A stretch of 64,000 nucleotides of DNA from Nissolia schottii (GCA_003254905.1 QANU01087068.1:199154-263153), one strand, 5' to 3'; shown: positions 24,401 to 36,659, counted from the first letter of the stretch. Program-made: numbers and translations. Notes: generated from the letters alone by a model not told the origin.

Positions 24401-25170
24401 TTAAAAGATAATATTATTATCAAGTGTTATTCATAAAAATTATTAAGAGAATAATTAAGTTAAAAAGTTAAAATATTTTAACGTTTATTTTTATCATTAA
24501 TTAATTTTTTATATATTTTTTAAGCATTATAAATTAAAATTAATGACGGATAATGTTGTTAGAGTATGCAAAATGTTCTCAAAGTTTTTAAGTGCATATA
24601 ATTACAACATGCATGATATCATTAAGTTAAGCAATAATTCTTTTGCTCTTAATTATTTTTATTGCTGGTGCATATTCCTAATTCCTGACCACACACACAA
24701 ATTTAATTATATAGACTTATATATACTAGTAGTAGTTAGTACGTACCATTGCAACTTGCAAGTAGTAGCAAACAAGTGGCGTCACCCATTGACTTCTATA
24801 TGTCAATCACTCATGGCAAACAACTTAATATTCCCTCACACAAAATTAGTGTGCCATGTTCTCAAATAATTATTTACTTTTCGTTTTGTAAAAAAAAAAT
24901 TGATTATTTATAAGTTAAAAAATTTAAAATTATTTTTATTAATTTTTTTCCATTGTTCTATATCTTTTTTATTATTTTTATTAAATAATAATATATTAAA
25001 AAGAAAAAATTAATGTTATAAATTATTTGAGAATTATGGAATACCATTTAATTTGGTGATTGACCTTAAATTCTTGCATTGAACATTTGTCAACTCTACT
25101 TAAACCCAAAAATTAAAAATTAAAAATAAAAATTGGGCAGTTCAATTATACGTGTATATCTATGCATCGC

Positions 25171-25180
25171 TATAAATAAG
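25171..25180 (+). promoter_or_regulatory. TATA box candidate
   Basis: TATAAATAAG sits at the start of a less AT-biased stretch (25170-25500). A transcript starting near 25200 would include the small frame at 25407. Motif-only call. Confidence 0.3.
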
Positions 25181-25406
25181 CGTCACTCTCATAGTGATCC
25201 AGATCTGTCTTGCTGTATACGTGTATATAGACAGAGATCAAGTCAACACACATGCACTACATATCTCAAGTGTAACTACCTTCGTGGATACTTCCTCATT
25301 CATATTACAAAGCTTTGATTCTAATTTCAATTTCAATAGTATATTTCCTTGTAAAAGTGCCAAACACACATAAAAGACTAAGTCACCGACTTGTCTCGCA
25401 AGTATC

Positions 25407-25505
25407 ATGGACCGACCCATCCACATAGATATGGTTTGGGGGGCAGTGGCAGACCAAAAGAAAAATATAAGAGGTAAAAAAGAACAAATCAAAAGGAGAA
25501 GATAA
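25407..25505 (+). CDS. small ORF candidate (32 aa), unknown
   Basis: ATG at 25407, about 235 bp after a TATA-like box, opens 32 codons and stops at 25503-25505. The product begins MDRPIHIDMVWGAVADQKK and ends in a basic RRR tail. AG|GTAAAA inside it (about 25473) could be a splice donor, so the frame might be a first exon. I recognise no family, and it may be chance. Confidence 0.15.
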   Translation: MDRPIHIDMVWGAVADQKKNIRGKKEQIKRRR

Positions 25506-25509
25506 GAAT

Positions 25510-27000
25510 TAATTGGAGGTGGATATGTTTGTTGATTAAGGCAAGAACTTTGTAAATGGATTTTTCGTTGAAATTATGTCATTGGAATATATATATGTGT
25601 GTGGGTGCAAAATTTCAACCCTACATGGAAGCTTAATTGATTCATCCCTAATTAAATACACGTCAATAAAAGGGTCGAATATTTAATGTAGGTTGAATTC
25701 TTGTATAATGGTTCAATAGATATTCCAATTAAGCTAAGTTGCTAGGTTGGTCAACAAAATTAATATGCTCAACAAGTTAAAATAGTACTGCATCACCGTT
25801 TGGTCAAAAAGAGAAAAAAAAATAAACCAAAAAACAAAAATAGACTTCATATTTGGGTCTAGAGAAAGGGGATTTTTATAATTTTATATTACTGCTGAGT
25901 TGCTAAGTTGTGCACTTTTTGAACGTAAGAGTTGACAAATTGACCCAAAAATTTCTTGCTTGACAAGCTGTTTGCACGAAAGGAGCATGGATCACTTCTC
26001 AAAGTTTGCTTGACAAGTCAGTCACCAATTAAACCAAAAGCAGATCTGGTGGGCCATTTACTTATTTCTATGCTCTCAGCTACATTAATTGTTAGAACAA
26101 TTGGGTTATTAGTGCATAAAAAAAAGCTTAGACACTTTATCTTTCTTTTTTTCACAATGCATCATGAGTTCTACCAATGCAATTGTAAAGTAATATTTGT
26201 AGCTGCCCTATCATAGTATATATGTCCAAATTTTATCTAAAATTTTAAAATATTTATTTAACTCATTTTAAGATAGTGTAAATAGTTTTTTTAAAACAAT
26301 ATTCTTAATTTAATTATAATTACGGATTTTTCTTTCAAGTAAGAGTAGTTTAGTAGATTAGGGATTAACTTCTCTATGATTCTATCATTTCGAACTTGTC
26401 ATATATTTTTTTTATCACTTTTTAATAATTAAATTCTCTTTCATAATCATATTCACCCTAACACCCTATCGCTCATATATTAGAATCTTTTGTCCAATTT
26501 CATAAGAAATTGTCATGGGTAAATATTATGGATAATTTAAAATATATAGTTGGTTTTAGAAAAATCGTGAGTGGCATCATAATTATGCCATGTAAAAAAA
26601 TTCATTAAGTGGGTGAGATGAAACTAAAAAGTTGGACAAAGAATTTTAATGTCACCTTCAATAATTTTCCCTTTATCACACATATTCACTTCCACAACCA
26701 CTCTATTACTTGCTATCGCCATTGTCCATATATCCACCACCACTATCACCACAAATAAACCATTCCGATTACTGTCGCCACCATTCACTATCATTACCAC
26801 CAACCGAACTTTCACCTCACACACATGTCACTCTTTTATTCACTTTATAAAATATTTTTAAAAATATAATTTTTTTTATATTCTTAACACATGCCATCAT
26901 CATCCGACAATTCTAGAATATTTTTATCAGTATTCTTTCCTATTATTATGTTGCATCATCATATATTTTAATATAAAGTTGTGACATTTATGCTTGTTCA
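25510..27000. other. AT-rich intergenic; CCA-rich patch
   Basis: No gene recognised. At 26650-26830 one strand is rich in CCA/CAC (TCCACCACCACTATCACCAC), giving Thr-rich frames that look like compositional artefacts. Confidence 0.5.
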
Positions 27001-27004
27001 TGAG

Positions 27005-27973
27005 TAATTCGTATAGAAAACGAAGTTACCTGAACATGAGTAAAGGGTGAGGAGGGCGCCTTGACGGAAGCTCGGATGCTTGGACGAAAGCTCCAAGTAG
27101 GTTCCTCTTGGAGAGAGTGTGGCGGTAGAGTGTACCTACAAAGATACTTCGACGCTCAAGTAAGCACAACTGTTAGATGAATTCTCTAGAAAGGGAATCA
27201 GTGATACCTGGTGACCTGAAGTCATGTGCTTTTATGGATGAGCTAGAATGCTAAGATAGAGATAAAGTGAGGGGAGTTCGCCTAACCGCTCCCCAACTTA
27301 TCTAAGAGTTAGTTGCAGATTGGAGGAGGAGAAGTCACAACTATCTCCTTTTAGTTTTGTTGGGCCAGACCGGATCCGGAGTCTTGGACTAGCACCTTCT
27401 CCTCCTCTAGGCATCGTGAAGCTCTCTCCTTAGGGCCGATGTGACCAAGTGGGGAGAGTCTCTTCTACTTCCACTTCTTTTTCCCATTCTCCCCCACTAT
27501 AACGAGCTTGTGTTGAGACAATATTACGGGCTAAAAATAGGGGGTCTAAGGAGCTCCAACTCTCTAAGGAGGGAGAGAAGCTCACATTCCCTAAAAGGCT
27601 TAAAGAGCACCAGCCCACTAAGGAATAGAAGAGACTTTCTCCACTTGGTCACATCGGCCCAAAGGATAGAGCTTCACGACGCCTAGAGGAAGAAAAGGTT
27701 GCAAGCCCAAGACTCCGGGTTCGGTCCCTCCCAACAAAACTAAAAGGAGATAGTTGCGACTTCTCCTCCTCCAATCCACAACTAACTCCTAGACAAACGG
27801 GAGAAAAAGATAAGTTAGGAAGCGGTTTGGCAAACTCCCCTTACTTTATCTCTATCTTAGCATGCTAGCGGTATCACTGATTTGGAGCTTTCGTCCAAGC
27901 ATCCAAACTTCCATCAAGGCGCCCTCCTCACCTTTTACTCGTGTTCTAGTAACTTCGTTCCCTATACGAATTA
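27005..27973. repeat. large imperfect inverted repeat (foldback or inverted LTR pair)
   Basis: Left arm 27005-27465 and right arm 27628-27973 are reverse complements over their length. Shared blocks include GGTGAGGAGGGCGCCTTGA, GGATGCTTGGACGAAAGCTC, CTAAGATAGAGATAAAGT and GGGCCGATGTGACCAAGTGG. The right arm lacks about 107 bp and 36 bp that the left arm has. A spacer of about 160 bp separates them. GC content is well above the surroundings. Imperfect direct repeats TAAAGTTGTGAC and TAAAGTTATAAC flank the outside (near 26973 and 27980). It could be a foldback or Mutator-like element or two LTR pieces in opposite orientation. Confidence 0.85.
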
Positions 27974-27979
27974 TCAATG

Positions 27980-29780
27980 TAAAGTTATAACTTTTGAAGA
28001 ATATTGTAGCCTATTTCCACTTCATTGGTAAAAAGGAGAAAAAAAAAAGACAAAATTGGCTTGCGCAAATTATACCTACATGTGATAATATAAAGTCACG
28101 ACTTTAGATGTGCAGAGTCTATGTCGTTAACAAGTAGCATTTGGTTTAACCGTTTAAACAAATGAACCAACTATAAGAGTAAATTAAATGGTTATAATAA
28201 ATCATCAAAATATCCTCCTAAGTCCTAACTAACTAGTTTTGTCACAACTTCTTTCCCCTTCCAAAAAGATGCCAGCTCCTAATCAATCCTCTTAAGCTAG
28301 TTTAATTTAATTACAATTGATTTGAAGTTAACACTTAACACGTTAGCATTTGCATCACCTCATATTTGTAGATTAATAATATTTTCAGTGCCAATAATGT
28401 TGAACAAGAGGAACCTATCCACGCGCCGACGCTGCTAACCTGAACCGATTGGGAATGGACTTCTGAACCTTTCACTCTGAGCTGTTCTTTTTGTCCTTCT
28501 CTATACACTTCTTTTTTCTTGGTGAAAGAAGTTATCATTACTATAAAGTTATGGGACCAAAATTTAAATCTGCAAGTTTTCAACTAAAGTTTTTTGTTGG
28601 GAGGACATGGACTTTGCAAAATTCACAACTGCAAAATCTTAAATTAATTAAATATATAATTTAAAATCACATTGAGATAGTTTGTGGTGGGTGTGGCTGA
28701 TTCTAGTTGAGACATGAGAGTGAGAGTAAATAACTTTGTCGTTTTCTGAACCGGCTTCAACCGGACATGCCTTTGAACTTAATTAACGTCATTTGTCCAG
28801 TTCCCACCACCTCCAGAGACGAAAAAAGGCTAGGTTTCTTAATTTATTTTTTATTTTATTTATTTTATATATACATTATCATTATCATCATCATTATCAT
28901 CATTATTAAATGAAGACGGTACCTATATATTACATTTACTGTTGGCCTTATAACTCTTCATAATAATATGCTTATAATTAGATTTTATTTGGCTCTACAA
29001 TATTATCATAATAAAACTTACAGAGCGCACACCTTTTATTTTTTATATTTTGTAAGTCCTCGATACAAAATTTTAAATATTTTCAATCAGTTTAAAAATT
29101 TTTATTAACAACTAAACAAATATTTTTCGTAAATATTAATTTGATAACTTATTGTTAATAGTAGTAACTCATAAAAATAGTTTATCTATATATTAATCTC
29201 TCTTTTTATTAAGGTGGTTTTTCACATATATGGTAAATACCCTCTTTTATTAAAAATTTTATTTTTAATAATTTTTAAAATTAAATTCATTAAATTTTAT
29301 TATCATTTCATGATCTAATAAGACATATTGATATGTCATATAATCTAATATGATAAATTAATACTTTGCAATACAATAGTGGTAGAGAGATGTATCATAA
29401 ACTCAAATGATCCGCAAATCTCTAAACCTATCATAAGTTAATTATTTCAATGATTAGACTAATTAAAAATTTATTAAGATCATATATAGAACATAAAATG
29501 ATGTCAAAATTTGATGAATTTAATTCTAAAAATTATTGAAAATATAATAATTTAGTAGAAGATAATATTTACCTCACGAGTCACGTGAGAACCCACCACT
29601 TAACCTATTTCTTAAACACACACACTCTGTGTGTGTGTATATAATTTTTTAATATTTGTATTACATTATATTTTAAGAATTTGATCAATTAATTTCAATA
29701 TTTAAAATTCATTAAATATTAAGTTTACAAATAAATTGATTAATAGTTTATATGCACACATTCCAATACTCCATCAAATT
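27980..29780. other. AT-rich intergenic, no gene recognised
   Basis: Contains a short ATC-rich run (about 28875-28910) and a CA/TG palindrome at about 29610-29640. A GC-richer patch at 28410-28500 gives no credible protein. Confidence 0.5.
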
Positions 29781-30015
29781 CAAGGTGTGACGACCCTTAG
29801 AAAAGAAAAAAAAGGGGGGGATGTCTCGCCCAAGATGTAGTATATCTCGAGCGAGACGTATAGCATCTCGCGTGAGATGATGTCGTAGGAGAGCAAAAGT
29901 GGTTTCTGGAGCTCATTTCGCGCAAGATGATGTTCACAGAGGTTTATCTTGCGTGAGACAAGTGCGAGAATTAGTCTCACATCGATTAGAGCAATAAAAG
30001 GGGGTTTCCTCCTCC

Positions 30016-30018
<3 letters not shown>

Positions 30019-30054
<36 letters not shown>
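30019..30054. repeat. (TA)n microsatellite in the solo LTR
   Basis: About 18 TA units directly upstream of TATAAAAGC, merging with the probable LTR TATA box. Confidence 0.9.
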
Positions 30055-30058
<4 letters not shown>

Positions 30059-31020
30059 CTTTTTAGTTAGTGTTTAGACTTGTTAATTCACTGTTGAGCT
30101 TGAGAGGTCACACTTTACTTTTCGCTCCAATTATATTTTCATTTATTTTCTCCCTCTCGTCTTCCGTTCGTGGGGAAGTAATGTCTCTACGTAAGGAGAC
30201 AGGAGCTCTCAGCTTAATACTCCTTAGTGTTCAGTCATTTTTAGGTTAGTGACTTTTTTCACGGTCTAATTTAGACCATATATTTATTTTTAAAAGTTAT
30301 TTATTTATTTTAGCATTATTTTATTGATGCATGTTTTATAAAATCCTAGGAGGTGAAATTTATTATTTTATTTATGTATTTATGAAGTTAGTTATTCTTT
30401 TATTTAATTATATATTTTCTCATGATTATTTATTTAAGAACTCTTTATTTATGAAGTAGATATTTACGAAACTATTTTTAGAAAATCATGAAACTATTTT
30501 AGAACCACATGGGGCCACATATTTTACTACATTAAATATATCTGTGTTGTGTGTATGATTAGTATTAAGTGATATAGATGTTCATATTGTTTAGTGAAAC
30601 CCTTAATAAAAGATCATGGTTAAGAAAAGATTCTGATGGGAGAAGACTTATGTTAAGAAAAGGTTTTGGCTAATGACAAAACTTAGTACTTAAGATGTCA
30701 ATTGTGGCGCACCTTTCTTACCTGGGAACCTCCTTGAGCATGAGATCTTAGTCTACCTTTATTTTTCCACGATAAAACACTTAAAGATATCAAGTCATGT
30801 TATGCTATCAATATTAGTTAAAGGATTAAGTTATCATGTTATGCATTTAAAATTGTTTTCATGGGAGGATATTTAGGATAAAACTGTAAGTCAGCGACAG
30901 CTTGCATGATATACCTTGTATGATAGTAAAGTATAATAAGATTCATGTAGATTTAGGGCAAGACCGTAAAGCCCGGACATGGCAGCCCGTGATGCCCGGT
31001 GTCATGTATCATGTAGATTA

Positions 31021-31176
31021 GGACTAACTATCAAGAATCTATAGACTCGGCAGTGTATCCCCAACTGTCGTGACCTAGGTACTTGGGTAGTGCATCAAGA
31101 CTAACTATCAGGAATCTATGGACTCGGGTAGTGTACCCCTAAATGTCGCGGCCTAGATATACTTGGGTAGTGCATC
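31021..31176 (+). repeat. about 78-bp tandem duplication inside the solo LTR
   Basis: Two copies, 31021-31096 and 31097-31176, share GACTAACTATCA, GAATCTAT, GACTCGG and TACTTGGGTAGTGCAT. Differences are scattered, so the duplication predates this insertion or is old. Confidence 0.8.
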
Positions 31177-32790
31177 CAGGATAATGCATCATAAAGCGAA
31201 ACCGTAATGCTCGAAATGTCTATTTAGAGAACTCTCTACTTGCTTGTGCTTTTAAATGTTTTTAAGATTATTATCATTATTATTATATGAACATTTTCAT
31301 GACTATTATATATATACACATACACACATATGTATTGCATTTGCATGGCATGGTTACAAACTGCCCCATGTCACCGTGGGGTTTGTCATTCACTGAGCGA
31401 CGACTCACCCCTCATCAACTTTTTTCAGATACCGTTAATAAAGACACGTTGCTCGTTTAGTAGATCTCAGCAGATTGGACTCTTGGTGAGTTTCATGTTG
31501 TCATGAAGTATTCTTCAGTTATTTAAGTCTATAGGATAGTTTATATTCATGTCAATCTTTAGATTGCTCTAGTCAACTAAAAGCAGAGTGTAACGAATTT
31601 TGAATCATATATATTTCGTGTCTTGTAAAGTATCTTTTATTCATATTATATTGTGATGTTTAGATTTTATTTAAAAGTATTTCCTTTTTATTTATAAAAG
31701 TTGCGTGTTTTCATGATTAACACGTTAAGAGGCTTTCGTAAGAGGAACTAGTCTCTTACATACTGGTAACGATTTTTGAAATCATTACACAAGGGTATCG
31801 ATATCCTACATGCTTATCTATGGCTAAGAACTAGCCATATGTCATACTAACTTTAATTATTTATTATTTTAAACCTAAAAACAAATTATGGTCATTGAAA
31901 CATAAAAATGTATTGATACCCTTATAAAAAGTAGGTTACCTAAACAATATAATATATATTGCATTATGGTTGGATAGGATGTGTTTTATGTTGTACTTAG
32001 GGGTGTTCATAACCAGGCTCGGCCCGCCAACCTGGACCGGCTCAAAACATTCGAGCCGAATTGGGCCTGATTTTAAAAAACTCTAAAAAAATATCCGATT
32101 TTAATTCATACTAGGTTCGAGTTTAGCCTCGGGTCACTCGGTCCGGCCCGATGCTCTACTATTATGCATTTTTTATTTTTTGTCCTTCCTATCCCATTAT
32201 GAGAAATCATAAGAATGAAAGGAATTAGATTCTTGCAAGTACATTTCTAAATATTTTTTGGTTTTCACTCTCACTCAACCCAATTTAGTGAGCCCAATTT
32301 CAATTACCCATTACCCAATTTCTCAGTTCTTTCACAGTGCTCTTTCTCAGCCCATTACCCAATTTCACTCTCCTCACTCCCTAATTTCACTCTCAGACCT
32401 CAATTCTCTCTAACTCTCTCAGTGCTCATCGTCACTGCTCTCACTTCTCAGCCCTAGCCACCCATTTTCACTCTTAATTCTCTCTCGGTGCTCTCAGCCC
32501 CAGTTGAGTAGCTGCGCTGCCTCTCAGGTCTCTCTCTCTGTTCTTCTCATCTCACAGACTCATCTTTCTCACGGACTCATTGTCGCCGTGCCGGACTTTG
32601 CTGGGCTTGTCGTTGCCTCGTCGCTGCTCTATCACTGCATCCTCATCGTTGCCCTGCAGTCGTCGTTGCTGCAGTCGTCGTCCCTTGGTAAGCCGACATC
32701 TTCCCCTGTTGCCTGTTCTGTAGCTGCACTACAAAATCAACTCAACATTATGTTTTATAATTTTGAGTTGATTTTTTATAATGCTCACTT

Positions 32791-32902
32791 GTTATAATAT
32801 CCATGAGTTGAGTTGATTCCAAACACTAAGTAAATTATTTTGATTTGTTATAATATCCATGAGTTGAGTTGATTCCAACACTAAGTTAATAAGTTTGAGT
32901 TG
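32791..32902 (+). repeat. 56-bp tandem duplication in hAT 5' region
   Basis: GTTATAATATCCATGAGTTG begins at 32791 and again at 32847, followed by AGTTGATTCC and CACTAAGT. It lies between the CT-rich leader and the transposase start. Confidence 0.8.
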
Positions 32903-32966
32903 ATTTGTCATGATTTACTCTATTTTATTACTCTTTACGTATACTTAAAAACAAATGGGAGAGTAA

Positions 32967-35091
32967 GTGTCATCTGGTTTAGGCACGGGGGCTAAAATTC
33001 AAACTTCTATTGCAGGTATTCTTACCAACACAAATCCTTTTGCAATAGAGTTTGTTACACCAGTAATAAATGTGAAAAATGAGGTTGAGAGAGAGGGAAG
33101 TAATAGCACAAGGTCAATTGCTTGGAAACATTTCACCAAAATTCCTTTGCAAGAGACTAAAGGGAAACATAGGGTGAAATGTAACCATTGTCGTGTTACT
33201 ATTTGTTGTGAAGCTGCCAAACATGGCAGAAATTCTATGTTAAAACATTTTAAAAGGAAACACAGTTGGATATATTCTAAAATGGGGAAAAAGGACACTT
33301 CATGGATATATGCCAAAGATTGATGAAGGAGATGAAGAACCTATGAAAACTTCTCTTGGTTTTAATTTGGAGGGTTGTAAAAAGGCAGTGGCTAAATTTG
33401 TGATATGTGATGAAATGCCATTTAGGGTTGTTGAATGGTGAGGGTTTCGTAAAGTGTTTAACCAGTTAGAGCCTAGATTTACAATTCCATCTAGGTTAAC
33501 AATTTCAAGAGATTGTTATCAATTGTTTTTAGATGAAAAGAAAAAGCTTAAGGCTTAGTTGATGAAGTCATGTGTTCGTGTTTGTTTGACAACAGATTGT
33601 TGGACATCAATCCAAAATTTATCTTACTTGAGTTTGACAGCACATTTCATTGATGAAGAGTGGAGATTGCAAAAACAAATTATCAACTTTTGCTTGGTTG
33701 AGAACCACAAGGGTGAAACCATTGGAAGAGAATTTGAGAGATGTTTGAGAGAATGGGGAATTGACAATGTTTTCACAATCATAGTAGATAATGCAACATC
33801 AAATGATGGGGCTATTTCATATCTTTGAAAGAAATTATATGCTAGGGGTGGGCTAATGTGTGGTGAAAAATACTTACAAATGAGGTGTTGTGCTCATATC
33901 TTGAATTTGATAGTAAATGATGGTCTTAAGGAACACCAATCTTCCATTGAAAGTATTAGGAATGTTGCTCGATATGTTAGATCATCTCCACAAAGAATCA
34001 AAAAATTCAAAGAATGCATTGAGGCTGAAATGATTAAGTCTCAAAGTCTTGTGTGTTTGGATGTTCCAACTAGGTGGAATTCTACCTACATTATGTTAGA
34101 ACATGCTGAAAAATTTGAAAAGGCATTTGATAGACTTTATGATCAAGAATCAGATTTTAGGAAATGGTTTGGGGAAGGTGAAAATGAAAAAAGGTTTGGT
34201 CCACCTACAAGTTTTAATTGGGAACATATTAGGATATTTGTTCAGTTTTTGAAAATTTTCTATGAGGTTACTTTGTGTTTTTCTGCTTCTTTGCATGTTA
34301 CTTCAAATAGATGCTTTCATGAAATTGCATCAATACTTTCTGAGTTGATCTCATGGAGACAAAATCAGTCTCATCTTTTGGGGACTATAACTTGTTCTAT
34401 GAGAGCTAAGTATGACAAATACTGGGAAAATATTGAAAAGATTAATCCGTTGTTGTTAGTTGCTATTATCTTGGACCCCCGCTACAAACTTGATCATATC
34501 TCTTGGACATTAGAGAGTATACATGACAAGGAGTTGGCTTTTAGCATGTCCACTTTAGTTAAAGACACCTTGAATTCGTTATATAACTTTTATTCAAAAG
34601 GCGTTTCTGACTATAAGGATAGTGAAGATGATGGGAATTCATCTAAGGGAATTGTTTTGAATGAGAATAAAGGGCATTTTTTTTCTCAAAGGTGTTTCTA
34701 AAAATTGAGTGAACACATGGAAAAAACAAAAAAAGGCTAAGCAAATTGGGACAGTGCGTCAGACCTTGAATGGTATTTGGTAGAGGATACTGTGGATGAC
34801 AATGATGATGAAACTTTTAACATATTGAATTGGTGGAAGACAAATTGTTCAAAGTATAGGATCCTTTCTCTCATAGCTCGTGATGTATTGGGTATTCTCA
34901 TTTCTATTGTTGAATCTGAGTCTTGCTTTAGTACTGGTGGACGTGTACTTGATGTCTATCGAAGCTCTTTGTCCCCCAAAATGGTTGAAACTCTTATTTG
35001 CACTCAAAATTGGCTATTCCCTACTAAAGCCACACTTGATGATCAAGATTTTGATCAATTTGATAACACCAAGGAGATTGTTAATGGTTAG
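32967..35091 (+). pseudogene. hAT transposase with BED zinc finger (RICESLEEPER-like), inactivated
   Basis: The first frame (32967-33323) has the BED finger: AWKHFTKI, VKCNHC and LKHFKRKH. A frameshift near 33310 moves the rest to another frame, which then carries in-frame stops at 33439, 33556, 33826, 34699 and about 34738. That frame has TTDCWTS, IIVDNATSND, RCCAHILNLIVNDGL, DVPTRWNSTY, AIILDPRYKL and the hAT C-terminal dimerisation region with FNILNWW, SIVESESCFSTGGRVLD and LICTQNWL. The order and spacing are those of plant hAT transposases of about 650-700 aa. It cannot make a full transposase. Confidence 0.93.
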
Positions 35092-35239
35092 TTTATAACA
35101 TCTTTATTCTTTTCTCTTGGATAATTTATGTAAAATTTTCACATGATATTGACTAGCTTCATATATTTTGCATATGTTTCTACTAATGCATTTCTATCAC
35201 AAGGGGCGACTTCACAACGGAATGTCATGAACATAGATT

Positions 35240-35308
35240 GATTGCAAATCTATTGTAGTTAACTTTATTGCAAATCTATTGTAGACTTTATTGCAAATCT
35301 ATTGTAGT
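35240..35308 (+). repeat. 24-bp direct repeats in hAT 3' region
   Basis: ATTGCAAATCTATTGTAG occurs three times in a row, spaced by TTAACTTT and ACTTT. It could be a subterminal repeat used by a transposase, or slippage. Confidence 0.75.
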
Positions 35309-35537
35309 TTGCAATTTTTTTAACTTATTTTTTAATGGATGTTATTTTTTTATTTGAAGTTTGAGATAGTTTTGGCCCGCTTTGACCCGGTCCAAACCCG
35401 GGTTTTAACTCAGCCCAAAGATGATCGGGCCTATCGGGTTTAGGGTCGGGTCCGGGTCTTCAAAATTGGTCTGGTCTAAATATAGGGTCGGGATCGGGTA
35501 AAGGCTAACCCGGCCCTCGAACACCCCTAGTTGTACT

Positions 35538-36655
35538 AGACTTATGCCTTTTCGATGGATGGGTGCATATTTTCCTTTTACACAAACTATTATCATATGT
35601 TAACCATTTATTAGTTATAAGTAGTAAATTGAAAATACATTCTAATATTTAATATCAGATATCATTATAATCATAATTTATATGAGATTTTTTATTAATC
35701 AATTATTAATATGAGAATTAGTATTATTATATAATATATTTATAAGAATATAAGATAAATATTAATATTAATATTAATTCATTATACATATTAAATATAT
35801 GAAAAAAATATAAAAAAAATATTAGATATCTGAAATTTTTTTGTCATACTTCCTTCTATAAATCATAAAAATAATTTATTTTTAAACCCTTCCAATAGAA
35901 AAATAGTTTTCTTAAAATGATCGTTTTATTAATTAGTTCATTTCTATTTTTAAAAAATATTTTCATCAAAATATTTATTAGTTAATAATTTATATATTTT
36001 ATGATACATGATTATAATTTATGCTAATGTTATTTAAGATTAAATATTACTTATATATTTTTATAATCCTTTTTAATAATTATTTTACTTTATTTTTAAA
36101 TAAACATTTAATTTTATAAAATACGTTTATCGAGAGCAAAATACTCTTAATCTAATGTCTACTATATGATACACTAAACAAAGAAAAGGGTAATATAATA
36201 AATAAAAATTGAAAATAAATATAAAATTGTGTAAAAAAAAATGATTACAACACCTTTAATTTAGTGACTCAAATTCCACCAACAAATAAAGGCAAGATCG
36301 ATAATTAAATTTTTATAAGCAAATTTTATTGTATAAAATTACAAATACACCATTAAAATGAACTAAAAAAAATGTTTGTTTGCATAATATCAACTACATA
36401 GCTTTTATATTAACTATAGAGAGATAGCTTTTATATTAACTATAGAGAGATTATGGTTGGTAATATGAACAAATTTTACAATAAAAGGGTTGTTAAATTC
36501 CCCCCCCCCCCCAATTTCTGTTTTGTTCCGTTAAATTTTCTTAAATTTCAAATATTAAATAAATAGATAAGGGAGGAAATAGAAAATAAAAAATAATATA
36601 TTTTTTTTTCTTACATCCAAATTTTTATGAAAATATTGGTACTTCATTGTATTTA
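35538..36655. other. AT-rich intergenic
   Basis: Very AT-rich with no gene. Contains a C13 run near 36500 and a 26-bp tandem duplication at 36398-36449. Confidence 0.6.
36398..36449. repeat. perfect 26-bp tandem duplication
   Basis: The unit ATAGCTTTTATATTAACTAT plus AGAGAG occurs twice, with no mismatch between the copies. Confidence 0.9.
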
Positions 36656-36659
36656 GGCA

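Larger units (their letters stand above)
29786..31789 (+). mobile_element. solo LTR, 2,004 bp, 5-bp TSD CAAGG
   Basis: The sequence starts TGTGACGACCC, ends ATCATTACA, and is flanked exactly by CAAGG at 29781-29785 and 31790-31794. TG..CA ends with a 5-bp target duplication are diagnostic of LTR retrotransposon integration. No internal coding domain or second LTR is present, so this is a solo LTR left by LTR-LTR recombination. Inside are an iterated CTCGCxxGAGAxG motif (29825-29965), a TA microsatellite followed by TATATAAAAGC (about 30048, likely TATA), and an internal duplication (31021-31176). The superfamily cannot be assigned without the internal region. Confidence 0.9.
31998..35529 (+). 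mobile_element. hAT DNA transposon, full length but degenerate
   Basis: The 3,532-bp element begins TAGGGGTGTTC and ends with its exact reverse complement GAACACCCCTA (11-bp TIR). It is flanked by a perfect 8-bp target duplication GTTGTACT at 31990-31997 and 35530-35537. Subterminal regions are GC-rich with repeated GGCCCG/CGGGCC and CCCGG strings. The interior encodes a BED-finger hAT transposase with several stops. TIR, TSD length and protein all agree on hAT. Confidence 0.96.

Noticed and set aside
32504..32797. 97-codon Ser/Leu-rich frame in the hAT 5' region
   Set aside because: It is a CT-rich leader upstream of the BED-finger frame; no similarity to a transposase part.
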